In this document: positions 46,669 through 55,672 of the stretch, piece by piece | How positions within the stretch are numbered: position 1 is the stretch's first letter | Layout of the letters: each line of letters begins with the position of its first letter | NCBI RefSeq assembly: GCF_017309075.1 | Contig: NZ_JAEMGS010000017.1 | Span: 1 to 64,000 of the forward strand | DNA from: Motiliproteus sp. SC1-56 | Lineage (GTDB): Bacteria > Pseudomonadota > Gammaproteobacteria > Pseudomonadales > Balneatricaceae | Length of the DNA stretch: 64,000 nucleotides | Direction: 5' to 3' | Notes under the pieces: generated by a model | What the model was told of the DNA's origin: nothing | Database searches by the model: none | Seen by the model: the letters and a program-made list of their open reading frames with translations, nothing else | Position numbers and translations under genes: made by a program

Positions 46669-47451
46669 ATGGTTAAAGTGCAGTATCTGCCTAAGTTTAT
46701 ATTAAAAGAATATGAATCTTTAATTTCTGCTTTTGATCATTGCGGCTTTAAGATGAGGCCTTCGTCTCATATTGATGAAGAAGAAAATGAGGTAGTTTAT
46801 TTTCGTCACGATGTTGATTTTTCTATAGATCTTAGTCTTCCGATTGCAGAGTTAGAGGCAAAGTTAGGAGTTTCGAGTGTATATTACATATTGCTAACCG
46901 GGCCTTATAATGCTTTAAGTAAGAGTTCCATTTGTTCTATTAAAAAATTAATTGATCTTGGTCATAAAATAGGGCTTCACTATGACTTGAGTTGCTACCC
47001 AGGCGATCTTTGTGAAGCAAGAAATAGGCTAAGTGTTGAAGTTGGCTTGCTTGAATTAATTAGTGATAGCAAGGTTGCATCAATAGTTATGCATGAGCCT
47101 TTTAGGGGGGGGGGAGATATCTTTTTAGAGGGTTCAGGTTACTCTAATCCTTCTTATAATCAATATAATGATCCGTCTTTGTGCTATGTTAGCGACTCTT
47201 GTAGGGCTTGGAGAGACGATACCTTGTTGCGTTTTTTGTCTGGGCTAGAGAGGCGTAATAGGCTGCTCTTAAACACACATCCAGAGCTTTGGCTGGCTAA
47301 AAGATCTATGCATAGGTTGTCTTATCTTAATGATCTGTTAGGGCCTAAGATATTAAAACCAAAAAAAGATTACTTTCTGAGAGATGTTAAGAATATTTGG
47401 TCTACTCATGAAGCCGCTGTAAATGGATACGGGGATGTAGATGAGTTATAG
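46669..47451 (+). CDS. Polysaccharide deacetylase-like protein with poly-G tract
   Basis: A 260-residue protein with the NodB-fold order: [15 protein letters not shown] near residue 44 (His-Asp metal residues), [15 protein letters not shown] near 104, [12 protein letters not shown] near 145 and [10 protein letters not shown] near 205. This fits a distant polysaccharide deacetylase or related hydrolase. No signal peptide is present, so it would act in the cytoplasm on a lipid-linked or nucleotide sugar (inference). A run of ten G at 47105-47114 lies within codons for Arg-Gly-Gly-Gly. The ATG has only a weak ribosome site. Its end overlaps the LpxD-like gene by 11 bases. Confidence 0.65.
   Translation: MVKVQYLPKFILKEYESLISAFDHCGFKMRPSSHIDEEENEVVYFRHDVDFSIDLSLPIAELEAKLGVSSVYYILLTGPYNALSKSSICSIKKLIDLGHKIGLHYDLSCYPGDLCEARNRLSVEVGLLELISDSKVASIVMHEPFRGGGDIFLEGSGYSNPSYNQYNDPSLCYVSDSCRAWRDDTLLRFLSGLERRNRLLLNTHPELWLAKRSMHRLSYLNDLLGPKILKPKKDYFLRDVKNIWSTHEAAVNGYGDVDEL
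47105..47114 (+). repeat. Homopolymeric G10 tract inside a coding region
   Basis: Ten consecutive G residues in an otherwise AT-rich gene. Gain or loss of one base would truncate the deacetylase-like product shortly after, the classic layout of a phase-variable contingency locus. Confidence 0.85.
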
Positions 47452-48364
47452 GATAGATTCTTCTAGGCTAATTGAATTTTTTAATAAGAAGGAAGGTGAA
47501 ATTGAATATGTGCGGGGCGATATATTAGCAAGTTTGGCCGAAGTTGAAGTCGGTGCTGTTACTGATAATCTCTCATGTCCATTGTTGTCTTTTATAGGTC
47601 ATACGGCTAGTGATGCTCAGTTTTTGCTGGAATCTTCAGAAGCTAAAATTGTACTAGTTGATAAGGGTTTAGATGTATCAAATGTAAAAGAAAAGTGCCT
47701 AATTATATCAGCTAATGCACGCTTGCTTTTTTGCGAGCTCCTTACTTTTGTTGATATTGATGACTTGCCAGAGAATAATGCTTACATACACGATAATGTA
47801 TCAATAGGGCTCGGAACCTATATTGGAAACAACTGTACAATCGAAGAAGGAGTTATCATCGGGCGCGATTGTAAAATATTTCATAATGTAACCATACTCA
47901 AAGGGACTGTTATTGGTGACCGAGTAAGTATCTCCCCTGGAGTTGTCATTGGTACGGATGGATTTGGTTATGAGCGGCGTGATGATGGGTCTTATATAAA
48001 ATTTCCACATATCGGCAATGTAGTAATAGGTAATGATGTTGATATAGGAGCTAACACAGTTATTGATCGAGGAAGTCTTGGTTCTACTAAAATAGGTAAT
48101 GGAGTAAAGATCGATAACTTAGTGCATATATCACATAATGTAGAAATTGGTGACAATACGTTGGTGATTGCTAATGCTATGGTTGGTGGAAGCGTTAAAA
48201 TAGGTAAGGGGTCATGGATAGGGCCTTCATCAAACATAGTTGATCGAAAGACTGTAGGTAAGTACGCATTTATTGGTATGGGTGTTTCGATAATTCAAAA
48301 TGTTGTTGATAACGGAAGGTATACGCTTAAGAACTTTCTAAATGTTGTTAGGTCAAGAAAATGA
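47441..48364 (+). CDS. LpxD-like hexapeptide acyltransferase
   Basis: A 307-residue left-handed beta-helix protein. The central part reads like Lpx[23 protein letters not shown] near residue 177, [24 protein letters not shown] and [16 protein letters not shown]. LpxD itself N-acylates lipid A precursors and is normally next to fabZ/lpxA, which are absent here. The setting suggests this copy acylates an amino sugar of the surface glycan (inference). It overlaps the previous gene by 11 bases and the next by ATGA. The N-terminal ~100 residues are less conserved. AT-rich. Confidence 0.8.
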   Translation: MSYRIDSSRLIEFFNKKEGEIEYVRGDILASLAEVEVGAVTDNLSCPLLSFIGHTASDAQFLLESSEAKIVLVDKGLDVSNVKEKCLIISANARLLFCELLTFVDIDDLPENNAYIHDNVSIGLGTYIGNNCTIEEGVIIGRDCKIFHNVTILKGTVIGDRVSISPGVVIGTDGFGYERRDDGSYIKFPHIGNVVIGNDVDIGANTVIDRGSLGSTKIGNGVKIDNLVHISHNVEIGDNTLVIANAMVGGSVKIGKGSWIGPSSNIVDRKTVGKYAFIGMGVSIIQNVVDNGRYTLKNFLNVVRSRK

Positions 48365-49656
48365 AAATTTTCATTGGTCCTGTTGAGATTTGCGGTATTG
48401 CAGAGGGCTTAAACCATGGTTTTTCTGAGTTAGGGGTCCCATCAAAGGTTGTCCTTTCTTCTCCTCATCCGCATGGATATATAACTAGCAATGGTTTCTG
48501 GTTATACAGTTTGTGGAAAAAACTTGGTTCAGTTAGAAAAGATACAGCGAGATCTAAAATTATAAAAAAAGTTTTTTATGTCGTTTTGCATGTTTTCTTT
48601 ACGTGGTTAGTTTTTTTTCATTCGCTGTTTAGTTTCAAAGTATATATTTTTTTGTATAGTCGGTCGATAACAGATTCAAAACTTGAGTTGCTTCTTCTAA
48701 GGTTGTTTAGAAAAAAGGTTATTTTTATATCCGTGGGGACTGATACGAGACCGCCATATATGTCAGGTGCTTTTTTGCCTTATGCTGATGCTGACAAAGA
48801 TATTTACGAGTTGTCAAAGGTGGTATCTAAGTATAAACAAAAGATTGCCCTCCATGAAAAGTATGCCGATTATATAGTCAATGCGCCAGGTACAGGGCAG
48901 TTTCATAATAAAAAGTTTATCAATTGGTTTTCTGTTGGGGTTCCAAAGCTATTGCAAGATGTCTCTTGTGATAAATCTTCAGAGTCTGCTCCTATGAGGA
49001 TTCTTCACTGTCCTTCAAATCCTACAGCTAAAGGCTCTGGAGTTATATCTGATGTTATAGATAACTTGAAATCAAAAGGCCATAGAATAGATTTTATTAA
49101 GATTGAAAACGTTCCAAATGATGTGGTTTTGGATCAATTGTCACGTTGTGATTTTGTAATTGATCAGCTCTATTCAGATACCCCGCTTGCTGTCTTTGCC
49201 ACGGAGGCGGCTCATTTTGGTAAGCCTGCTGTCGTTGGTGGATACTTTTCGTCGGATATCAATAAGTTTGTTACTTTTGATGACATTCCTCCTAGTTTAT
49301 ATGTGAGCCCTGAAAACATAGAGGAGGCTGTTGAAAAAATGATTACAGATGATCACTTTCGTTTAGAGCTTGGGCGGAAGGCTAAATCTTTTGTAGATTC
49401 AAAGTGGACTCCAAGGGATGTGGCAAGTCGATATATGAGGTTGATTAATGATTCGGTGCCGGAAACTTGGTGGTGTGATCCTCAAACGATAACCTATGTT
49501 TATGGTGCTGGTCTTCCTCGGTGGGCTACTGCCAGAATGGTTCGAGGGATGGTTGAGCGGTTTGGAGTCCAGTCATTAAAGGTTTCAGACAAGCCTCAGT
49601 TGGAGCATGAACTTTTAAATATGGCAGGGCTGTCTGACTTCAGTACTCATGATTAA
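48361..49656 (+). CDS. Glycosyltransferase, GT-B-like
   Basis: A 431-residue probable glycosyltransferase of no precise family. The first 40 residues look like a GT-B acceptor domain ([24 protein letters not shown]), and a hydrophobic stretch near residues 75-105 may anchor it to the membrane. The C-terminal half has the donor-domain pattern [16 protein letters not shown], then [33 protein letters not shown] near 265-295. It overlaps lpxD-like and wzx genes (ATGA and 8 bases), so it is fully within the operon. Donor and linkage are unknown. AT-rich. Confidence 0.7.
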   Translation: MKIFIGPVEICGIAEGLNHGFSELGVPSKVVLSSPHPHGYITSNGFWLYSLWKKLGSVRKDTARSKIIKKVFYVVLHVFFTWLVFFHSLFSFKVYIFLYSRSITDSKLELLLLRLFRKKVIFISVGTDTRPPYMSGAFLPYADADKDIYELSKVVSKYKQKIALHEKYADYIVNAPGTGQFHNKKFINWFSVGVPKLLQDVSCDKSSESAPMRILHCPSNPTAKGSGVISDVIDNLKSKGHRIDFIKIENVPNDVVLDQLSRCDFVIDQLYSDTPLAVFATEAAHFGKPAVVGGYFSSDINKFVTFDDIPPSLYVSPENIEEAVEKMITDDHFRLELGRKAKSFVDSKWTPRDVASRYMRLINDSVPETWWCDPQTITYVYGAGLPRWATARMVRGMVERFGVQSLKVSDKPQLEHELLNMAGLSDFSTHD

Positions 49657-51091
49657 GACATTCTTACGCGATAGTGTTATCTATGCGATACCTACGTTGT
49701 TTTCGCGTGGCCTTGCTTTACTTCTGATTCCGCTCTACACCCGAGTGCTAACCCCTGCCGAGTACGGTTCCTTCGATTTACTGATGGTGTTCGCAGCAGT
49801 CATAAATTTGACCGTTGCTTTAGAGGTATCGCAAGCGTTAGCGCGTTTTTACCCTGATTCTTCAGAGTCGCAGCAACGACGCTATGCGTCATCTGCTTTT
49901 TGGTTTGCTGCTGCTTGTTACGGGCTATTCGTAATACTGGCATTGAGCTTTCACGCACCCTTAAGCCGCTTGGTTATGGGGCAGAATGGGTTGGAGTGGT
50001 CTTTCATCCTTGGGGTGCTCTATATCGGTACGAATGGGCTGTTTTATCTGGTACACAACCAGTTTCGGTGGTCTTTGCGTAGTAGGTCGTATGCGCTGAT
50101 TAGCCTGCTGGTAACCAGCGTAACCACGCTGATATCGGTATGGCTGGCTTATTTCTTGACCATGGGTATAGATGGATTGCTGATAGGGATGCTCAGCGGA
50201 ACGGTTGTTGGCTTGCTGGCTGGGCTTTGGGGGTTACGTAATCGCATTGGTTGGGTTTTCGATTGGAATTACCTGCGTCGGATGCTAGCGTTTTCTGCTC
50301 CTCTGGTGCCATCTGGTGTTGCAGTCTGGTTGAGTACTTACATCGATCGGATGATGGTTAACTATTACCTATCGGTTGATGATGTGGGGATCTATGGGAT
50401 GGGGGTTAGGCTGGCCAGCGTAGCTACGCTTCTGATGGTGGGCTTTCAGGGCGCATTGACGCCTTTGATATACCGGCACTATAAGGAGATTCAGACCCCT
50501 GCAGCACTGGCCCGGATTTTCCGTTTGTTCGTTGCGCTGGCACTTTTACTCTGGACTACGGTTAGTCTCTTCGCAACCGGGCTCATAGAGCTACTGACTA
50601 CTCCTCAATATTATGCAAGCCACAGCATAGTGGTCTATCTGCTGCCAGCAGTGTTACTGGCGCAAATGTACATATTCACCCCTGGAATAGGCATTGCTAA
50701 AAAGACGCACTGGTTCCTTTGGATTAATGCTGGTGGTGCGGTTACTAATTTATTCTTTAACTGGATTTTGATTCCCTTGTGGGGAATCAAGGGAGCTGCG
50801 GTAGCAACCTTGGCAAGCTATCTAGTTGTATTTATAGCCTTTTTGTTGGTTGGTCAGCGGTTGTACTATGTACCTCACTCTTGGGGGCGGCTAGTGTTGG
50901 CATTATTTGGTTCAATAGGTTTGATTTGGACCGGTTTGATGTTGCCTTTGTTTTATGACAGTTTTTTCGTTGCTAATATCATGCTGATTATTTGTGTTAG
51001 CTGTCTCATAAAAGCTTGTGGTTTAGTGACTAGCCAAGATCTTAACGTTTTGCGTAGTTGGCTAAGCCGCCAGAGGTCTAGTGTATTTTAG
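49649..51091 (+). CDS. wzx: Wzx-type lipid-linked oligosaccharide flippase
   Basis: Polytopic inner-membrane protein of 480 residues with about 12-14 hydrophobic segments, of the polysaccharide transport (MATE/MOP) family. The opening RDSVIYAIPTLFSRGLALLLIPLYTRVLTPAEYG is the family's signature first helices. An IYGMGVRLASVATLLMVGFQGALTPLIY segment is in the middle and WGIKGAAVATLASYLVVF near the end. It flips undecaprenyl-linked repeat units across the membrane. It overlaps the upstream glycosyltransferase by 8 bases. Its base composition is less AT-rich than its neighbours, suggesting a mosaic origin. Confidence 0.9.
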   Translation: MIKTFLRDSVIYAIPTLFSRGLALLLIPLYTRVLTPAEYGSFDLLMVFAAVINLTVALEVSQALARFYPDSSESQQRRYASSAFWFAAACYGLFVILALSFHAPLSRLVMGQNGLEWSFILGVLYIGTNGLFYLVHNQFRWSLRSRSYALISLLVTSVTTLISVWLAYFLTMGIDGLLIGMLSGTVVGLLAGLWGLRNRIGWVFDWNYLRRMLAFSAPLVPSGVAVWLSTYIDRMMVNYYLSVDDVGIYGMGVRLASVATLLMVGFQGALTPLIYRHYKEIQTPAALARIFRLFVALALLLWTTVSLFATGLIELLTTPQYYASHSIVVYLLPAVLLAQMYIFTPGIGIAKKTHWFLWINAGGAVTNLFFNWILIPLWGIKGAAVATLASYLVVFIAFLLVGQRLYYVPHSWGRLVLALFGSIGLIWTGLMLPLFYDSFFVANIMLIICVSCLIKACGLVTSQDLNVLRSWLSRQRSSVF

Positions 51092-51219
51092 GGTAGAGAC
51101 AATTAATAGTTTTATGATTGTAGTATGACACCATAGTGTTTTATCTTATCTGTTTTTGATTTGATATGGTTCTTGTGGTCGTTTTGGATTAGAAACTATT
51201 TTCTGAATAAATATGTTAT

Positions 51220-52200
51220 ATGTTTTTTATTAATCCCTCTTCTGTTGTTGGCTCTCCTTCTTATGAGCGTACGCTGGCGTTTAAAGGTTTTTATAAATCA
51301 GAAGGTGGATTTTGTGGTGAAATAGACACACCCATTTCTTTTATTGGTTTTTTAAAGTTTTTATTTGTTGTGGTCAAGGAGGCTCAATCTGGATTATTCC
51401 TTTCGATGCCTAGTTTTAGATATTGGTGGGTTTTATTTATACCTGGAGTCAATCTAGTGTTGGACATCAGGGATGGTTGGTCTATTGCGATGGAGTCCGG
51501 ATATGGCGGATTGGTTGATAGAAGTCCTTTTAAGGCAAGAATAGCTAGAGTTATAGAGCGATTAGCAATCAGGCGTGCCCGGGTGGTGATAACTTGTACT
51601 CCGGGTCTTAAACAATATCTTGAATATATCTCTGGCTGTGAAGTGCTGCTTATCACTAACGGTGTTTCAGATGAAGATATGAGCGTTGCTAATAAATTGT
51701 TAAAAGAAAAGAAGAATGATCGTGCTAATGAGGATGAGTTGGTTTTTTTGTGTGCAGGTAAGTTTAGTGAGTATGGTATTGATAAGGCTGAGTTTATCAT
51801 TAGCAAGATAGTTGAACGTTTCCCGTCTAGATTTTTTGTGGTTCGGTTGGTAGGTTCCGATCCGCTAATAAATAACTGGGTTGGTGATTATGTTCGATAT
51901 GTCAGCTCTGGGTTTGGACGGGTAGAGATGTTGGGGCGTGTGGATAAGGACGGCTTATATCGTATTCTATCAGAAGCTGATTTGGCAATTTCTTTGATAA
52001 GAGATCCTAATTATGAGTTTGGAACCAAAGTGTTTGATTATATCGCTATGAGTGTTCCTGTGTTCAATTATTTTGATTCGGAAAATAATTTTACCCGTTT
52101 CTTTAATAGGTATCTTGATGTCGGTTTTGGTTGTGATAAGGATATAGTATCTATATCAAGGTTGGATGCAATAAATAAGTACAGAGATAAACTGATATGA
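51220..52200 (+). CDS. Probable GT4-like glycosyltransferase
   Basis: A 326-residue GT-B type protein. NLVLDIRDGWSIAMESGYGG near residue 78 resembles the D-x-R-D acceptor-domain motif of GT4 enzymes. IERLAIRRARVVITCTPGLKQYL and LITNGVSD mark the interdomain region. LVFLCAGKFSEYGIDKAE and FGTKVFDYIAMSVPVFNYF near 275 form the donor site. The C-terminus is shorter than in most GT4 enzymes. The ATG lacks a clear ribosome site. A 128-base AT-rich gap separates it from wzx, and it overlaps the next gene by ATGA. Acceptor and donor are unknown. Confidence 0.75.
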   Translation: MFFINPSSVVGSPSYERTLAFKGFYKSEGGFCGEIDTPISFIGFLKFLFVVVKEAQSGLFLSMPSFRYWWVLFIPGVNLVLDIRDGWSIAMESGYGGLVDRSPFKARIARVIERLAIRRARVVITCTPGLKQYLEYISGCEVLLITNGVSDEDMSVANKLLKEKKNDRANEDELVFLCAGKFSEYGIDKAEFIISKIVERFPSRFFVVRLVGSDPLINNWVGDYVRYVSSGFGRVEMLGRVDKDGLYRILSEADLAISLIRDPNYEFGTKVFDYIAMSVPVFNYFDSENNFTRFFNRYLDVGFGCDKDIVSISRLDAINKYRDKLI

Positions 52201-53279
52201 AGGTTGTATTCCTAGCAGCGGCATCCTCTATTCATACTGCTAGGTGGGTTAATGCTCTTTGTGAAGCTGGATTAGATATTCATCTGATATCGCAGCATCC
52301 GGTCACCCAAGTTTTTGATAAAAGGGTGTGCTTGCATGTGTTTCCTTATAGAGGTTCACTTGGCTATTTTTTGATTGTCCATAAAGTAAAGAAAATTATT
52401 AAAGATGTTAATCCTGATTTGGTTAATGCGCACTATGCAAGTGGTTATGGAACTACTGCTAGGTTATTGGGTTTTAGTCCTTGTTTGCTTTCAGTATGGG
52501 GTAGTGATGTTTATGATTTTCCTCAGAAATCGGTTGTCCATAGGTTCTGGTTAAGAAGTAATTTAAGATCTGCTCAAGCGATAGCCTCAACAAGTCACTC
52601 TATGGCGAAAGAAACGGCTAAAACCTATAAGTCAGGGAATGTTTTTATTACACCTTTTGGTATAGATGAAACGGTTTTTTATCCTGTAGCAACGCAATGC
52701 GATAGGCGTGTTGTTACCATCGGAACAGTAAAGACACTAAGCTATAAGTATGGTGTCGATGATTTAATAAAAGCTTTTTCTATAACGGCCTCTAAGTACC
52801 CTGATGGACTATTAAGGTTAGTCATGGCAGGTGATGGTCCCGATGTACAAAAGTTAAAAGACTTGGCGCTAACACTGGGAGTATCTTCTTTAGTAGATTT
52901 TAGAGGGTATGTTTCTCACTCTGAAGTACCTGCAGTGCTCAATGAGCTCGATATCTATGTTGCGCTTAGTCGCTTTGAGAGCTTTGGTGTAGCAATTTTA
53001 GAGGCAAGTGCTTGCGGGTTGCCTGTGGTTGTTTCAGATGCTGATGGGCCTGCTGAAGTTACATGGGATGGGGTTACAGGGATTGTTGTGGGTAAGAACT
53101 CTCCAGAGCAGGCCTCTGCTGCGTTGTGTCGGTTGATCGATAACCCGTCTGAGCGAGTGGAAATGGGCAGGGCTGGCCGTGAGCATGTTTTAAAGCATTA
53201 CACATGGTCAGCATCGGTCGATACAATGTTGGATGCTTATAAAAAGACTATTTTACTTGGGGCAAATAAAGGACATTGA
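52197..53279 (+). CDS. GT4 family glycosyltransferase
   Basis: A 360-residue retaining glycosyltransferase of family GT4. NAHYASGYGTTARLL and LLSVWGSDVYDFPQKS are in the acceptor domain. VFITPFGIDETVF marks the domain junction, and VMAGDGPDVQKLKDLALTLGVSSLVDFRGYV and the E-x7-E type site VALSRFESFGVAILEASACGLPVVVSD follow near 255-285. It follows the preceding gene by ATGA overlap and its stop overlaps the wbpI GTG region by none (adjacent bases). AT-rich; the last gene of the AT-rich cassette. Confidence 0.9.
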   Translation: MKVVFLAAASSIHTARWVNALCEAGLDIHLISQHPVTQVFDKRVCLHVFPYRGSLGYFLIVHKVKKIIKDVNPDLVNAHYASGYGTTARLLGFSPCLLSVWGSDVYDFPQKSVVHRFWLRSNLRSAQAIASTSHSMAKETAKTYKSGNVFITPFGIDETVFYPVATQCDRRVVTIGTVKTLSYKYGVDDLIKAFSITASKYPDGLLRLVMAGDGPDVQKLKDLALTLGVSSLVDFRGYVSHSEVPAVLNELDIYVALSRFESFGVAILEASACGLPVVVSDADGPAEVTWDGVTGIVVGKNSPEQASAALCRLIDNPSERVEMGRAGREHVLKHYTWSASVDTMLDAYKKTILLGANKGH

Positions 53280-54353
53280 GTGGCCATTAAAATTCTTACT
53301 ATCATCGGTGCGCGTCCCCAGTTCATCAAAGCCAGTGTCGTCTCGCATGCGATCGCTAAGCGCACCGAGCTGTAAGAGGTAGTTGTGCATACCGGGCAGC
53401 ATTTCGATGACAATATGTCGTCAATTTTCTTCGACCAGTTGGCGATCCCTCGCCCAGCCTATTCGTTGGGGATAAATGGTGGAAACCACGGCGAGATGAC
53501 TGGGCGGATGCTGGCTGAAATAGAGCAGGTGATTTTAAAAGAGCAGCCTGCTTTGGTTTTGGTTTACGGGGATACCAACTCGACCCTGGCCGGTGCGCTG
53601 GCCGCGGCCAAGTTGCATGTGCCGGTTGCGCATGTAGAGGCAGGGCTCCGTAGCTTTAATATGCGGATGCCCGAGGAGATTAACCGGATCCTTACCAATC
53701 AGTTGAGTGAGTGGCTTTTTTGCCCCACGGCAGCGGCCATCGCCAATCTGAAGAAGGAGGGGTTCGCTGAGAAACACGTGACTCTCTGCCTGGTGGGGGA
53801 TGTGATGCAAGATGCAGCCTTGCTGTTTGCGCCCTTTGCCTGTGCACCTGATGGTATGGGAGGGGAAGTTTTTGCCCTGGCGACTCTACATCGTGCCGAG
53901 AATACTGACGATCCGCGGCGATTGGCAGCACTTGTTCAGGCGCTTAATCGTGTACACGATGAGGTTGCGCCGGTAGTCTTGCCACTGCATCCCAGAACGC
54001 GACGAGCGATCGAGAGAAACGGGCTTGCGTTGCAGGTTAATACCATCGACCCCGTAGGTTATCTGCAGATGCTCTGGTTGTTGCAGCACTGCGGTTTGGT
54101 GATGACAGATAGTGGTGGTGTTCAAAAAGAGGCTTTTTTCCACGGCAAGGCTTGTTTGACGTTGCGTGATGAGACCGAGTGGGTGGAGCTTGTTGATATG
54201 GGGGCCAATCAGCTGGTTGGTGCGGATGCTGAGCGGATTACGGAACAGGCAAACGCTTGGTTCGAAACATCGATCAATTGCGACCCCGGTCTCTATGGTG
54301 GTGGCCAAGCTGCTGAGCGTATCGCCGATCAGTTGGCGCATCTGACGAGATGA
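53280..54353 (+). pseudogene. wbpI: UDP-GlcNAc3NAcA 2-epimerase WbpI with premature stop
   Basis: The frame opening at the GTG 53280 (right after the previous TGA) reads AIKILTIIGARPQFIKASVVSHAI, the WbpI N-terminus. Codon 32 is TAA (53373-53375), just before EVVVHTGQHFDDNM. The rest of the gene is intact to 54353, with YGDTNSTLAGALAAAK, HVEAGLRSFNMRMPEEINR and DSGGVQKEAFFHGK. Without the stop the protein is 357 residues. WbpI makes UDP-ManNAc3NAcA from the WbpD product. A GTG at 53385 with AGAGG upstream could restart translation, but the product would lack the GARPQF substrate loop. Pseudogene, assembly error or recoded codon. Confidence 0.85.
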
Positions 54354-55567
54354 ATATCCTTATCTATGCCCATTTTGCCGGCTCACCTGAGATGGGGATG
54401 GTGTACGGCCACTACTACCTGGCCCGTGAGTGGGTCCGTATGGGTCACAGGGTTACTATCGTAACAGCTTCTTTTGCTCATACTCGAAAGGTCAATCCGT
54501 CAGTTTCCAGCTTTTTTACGTTCGATCTCATTGACGGTATTGAATATGTTTATGTTCGTTCTCCCGCCTATGATCCTGCAAAGAATGCTGGCCGGGGTTT
54601 AAACATCCTGGCGTTTACAATTGGAGCTTTCTTCTTCCGTCCACAATACGAGCCTGATCTCGTAATTACCTCTTCCCACCACACCCTGACCGCTTTTACC
54701 GCGCATAGAATGGCGAAGCGGCATAGGGCTCGTTTCGTTTTTGAAATCAGAGACCTATGGCCGCTGGGGCTGGTAGAAATTGCGGGGGTTTCTATTCGAC
54801 ATCCTTTTATACGGCTTTTGCAACTGGGAGAGGATTTTGCAGTCAGGCATGCGGACCGTGTTGTATCTGTCTTAAGTCATGCGGATGGTTACTTGCGGTC
54901 TCGCGGAATGAAGCCCCAAAAGTTTTGTTATGTGCCTAATGGTGCTGATTTGACCTCGAGCCCCTCTCCCCTGCCTAAAGATGTGGCGGCGAAATTGAAA
55001 CCGTTCCGACATCGTCACAGGTTTTTGGTTGGCTATATCGGCGGTATCAATACGGCAAATAATTTGGAGCCGCTCATTAGGGCTCTTCCCCGCATGGTAG
55101 CCTCGGGTGTCGGCTTGGTCATGCTGGGAGATGGCCCCTGTCAAAAGCGCTTGGCCGGACTGGTTGATGGCTTAGGTATGCATGAACATTGTCTTTGGTT
55201 GTCCGCCATCAAGAAACCGGCCGTGGCTAGTGTCCTTTCATCGGTTGATGTGGGTTACATGGGGTTGTCTAATCTCCCTATATACCGTTTCGGTGTGAGC
55301 CCCACTAAAGTAAACGACTATCTTTTATCGGGAGTTCCTATTGTTTTCGCCTCCGATGCGCCTTCGGATCTTGATGGCGCTGGGCCTCTTGTTGGTAGGT
55401 GCCCGCCCGGGGATGCAAATGCAATAGCGGCAAAAGCTTTAGAGCTGTGTCATGTTGGCACGGCGGCATTAAACGCGGGGCGGCGGCAAGCTCTGGACTG
55501 GTTGGCGCGGAATCGCGATTACCGTGTATTGGCTGAGCGATTTATTGAAGGCCTGGGGGGGGCATAA
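54350..55567 (+). CDS. GT4 glycosyltransferase, WbuB-like
   Basis: A 405-residue glycosyltransferase resembling WbuB/WbpH-type enzymes that add the second sugar to the lipid carrier. FAGSPEMGMVYGHYYLAREWVRMGHRVTIVTA is the opening, FEIRDLWPLGLVEIAG the acceptor motif, and CYVPNGADL the hinge. VGYIGGINTANNLEPLI and GVSPTKVNDYLLSGVPIVFASDAPSD form the donor site near 320-345. It overlaps the wbpI end by ATGA. A G8 tract at 55555-55562 sits at its last codons, where slippage would only alter the extreme C-terminus. Base composition is back towards the genome's GC-rich norm. Confidence 0.9.
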   Translation: MNILIYAHFAGSPEMGMVYGHYYLAREWVRMGHRVTIVTASFAHTRKVNPSVSSFFTFDLIDGIEYVYVRSPAYDPAKNAGRGLNILAFTIGAFFFRPQYEPDLVITSSHHTLTAFTAHRMAKRHRARFVFEIRDLWPLGLVEIAGVSIRHPFIRLLQLGEDFAVRHADRVVSVLSHADGYLRSRGMKPQKFCYVPNGADLTSSPSPLPKDVAAKLKPFRHRHRFLVGYIGGINTANNLEPLIRALPRMVASGVGLVMLGDGPCQKRLAGLVDGLGMHEHCLWLSAIKKPAVASVLSSVDVGYMGLSNLPIYRFGVSPTKVNDYLLSGVPIVFASDAPSDLDGAGPLVGRCPPGDANAIAAKALELCHVGTAALNAGRRQALDWLARNRDYRVLAERFIEGLGGA

Positions 55568-55672
55568 AGGTCTCTCTATACGCTGCTTGAAGACAGGAGC
55601 TTGCCGCGGAAATTGGCTTTTTGGGGCGCTGCTTCTGCTGATGTTTTGGATGTAAAGCGAAAGGTGGCTAGT

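Noticed and set aside
53385-54353. Intact 322-residue UDP-GlcNAc 2-epimerase starting at GTG 53385
   Set aside because: It lacks the N-terminal GARPQF substrate loop, which is present upstream in the same frame before a TAA; the gene is better described as disrupted wbpI.
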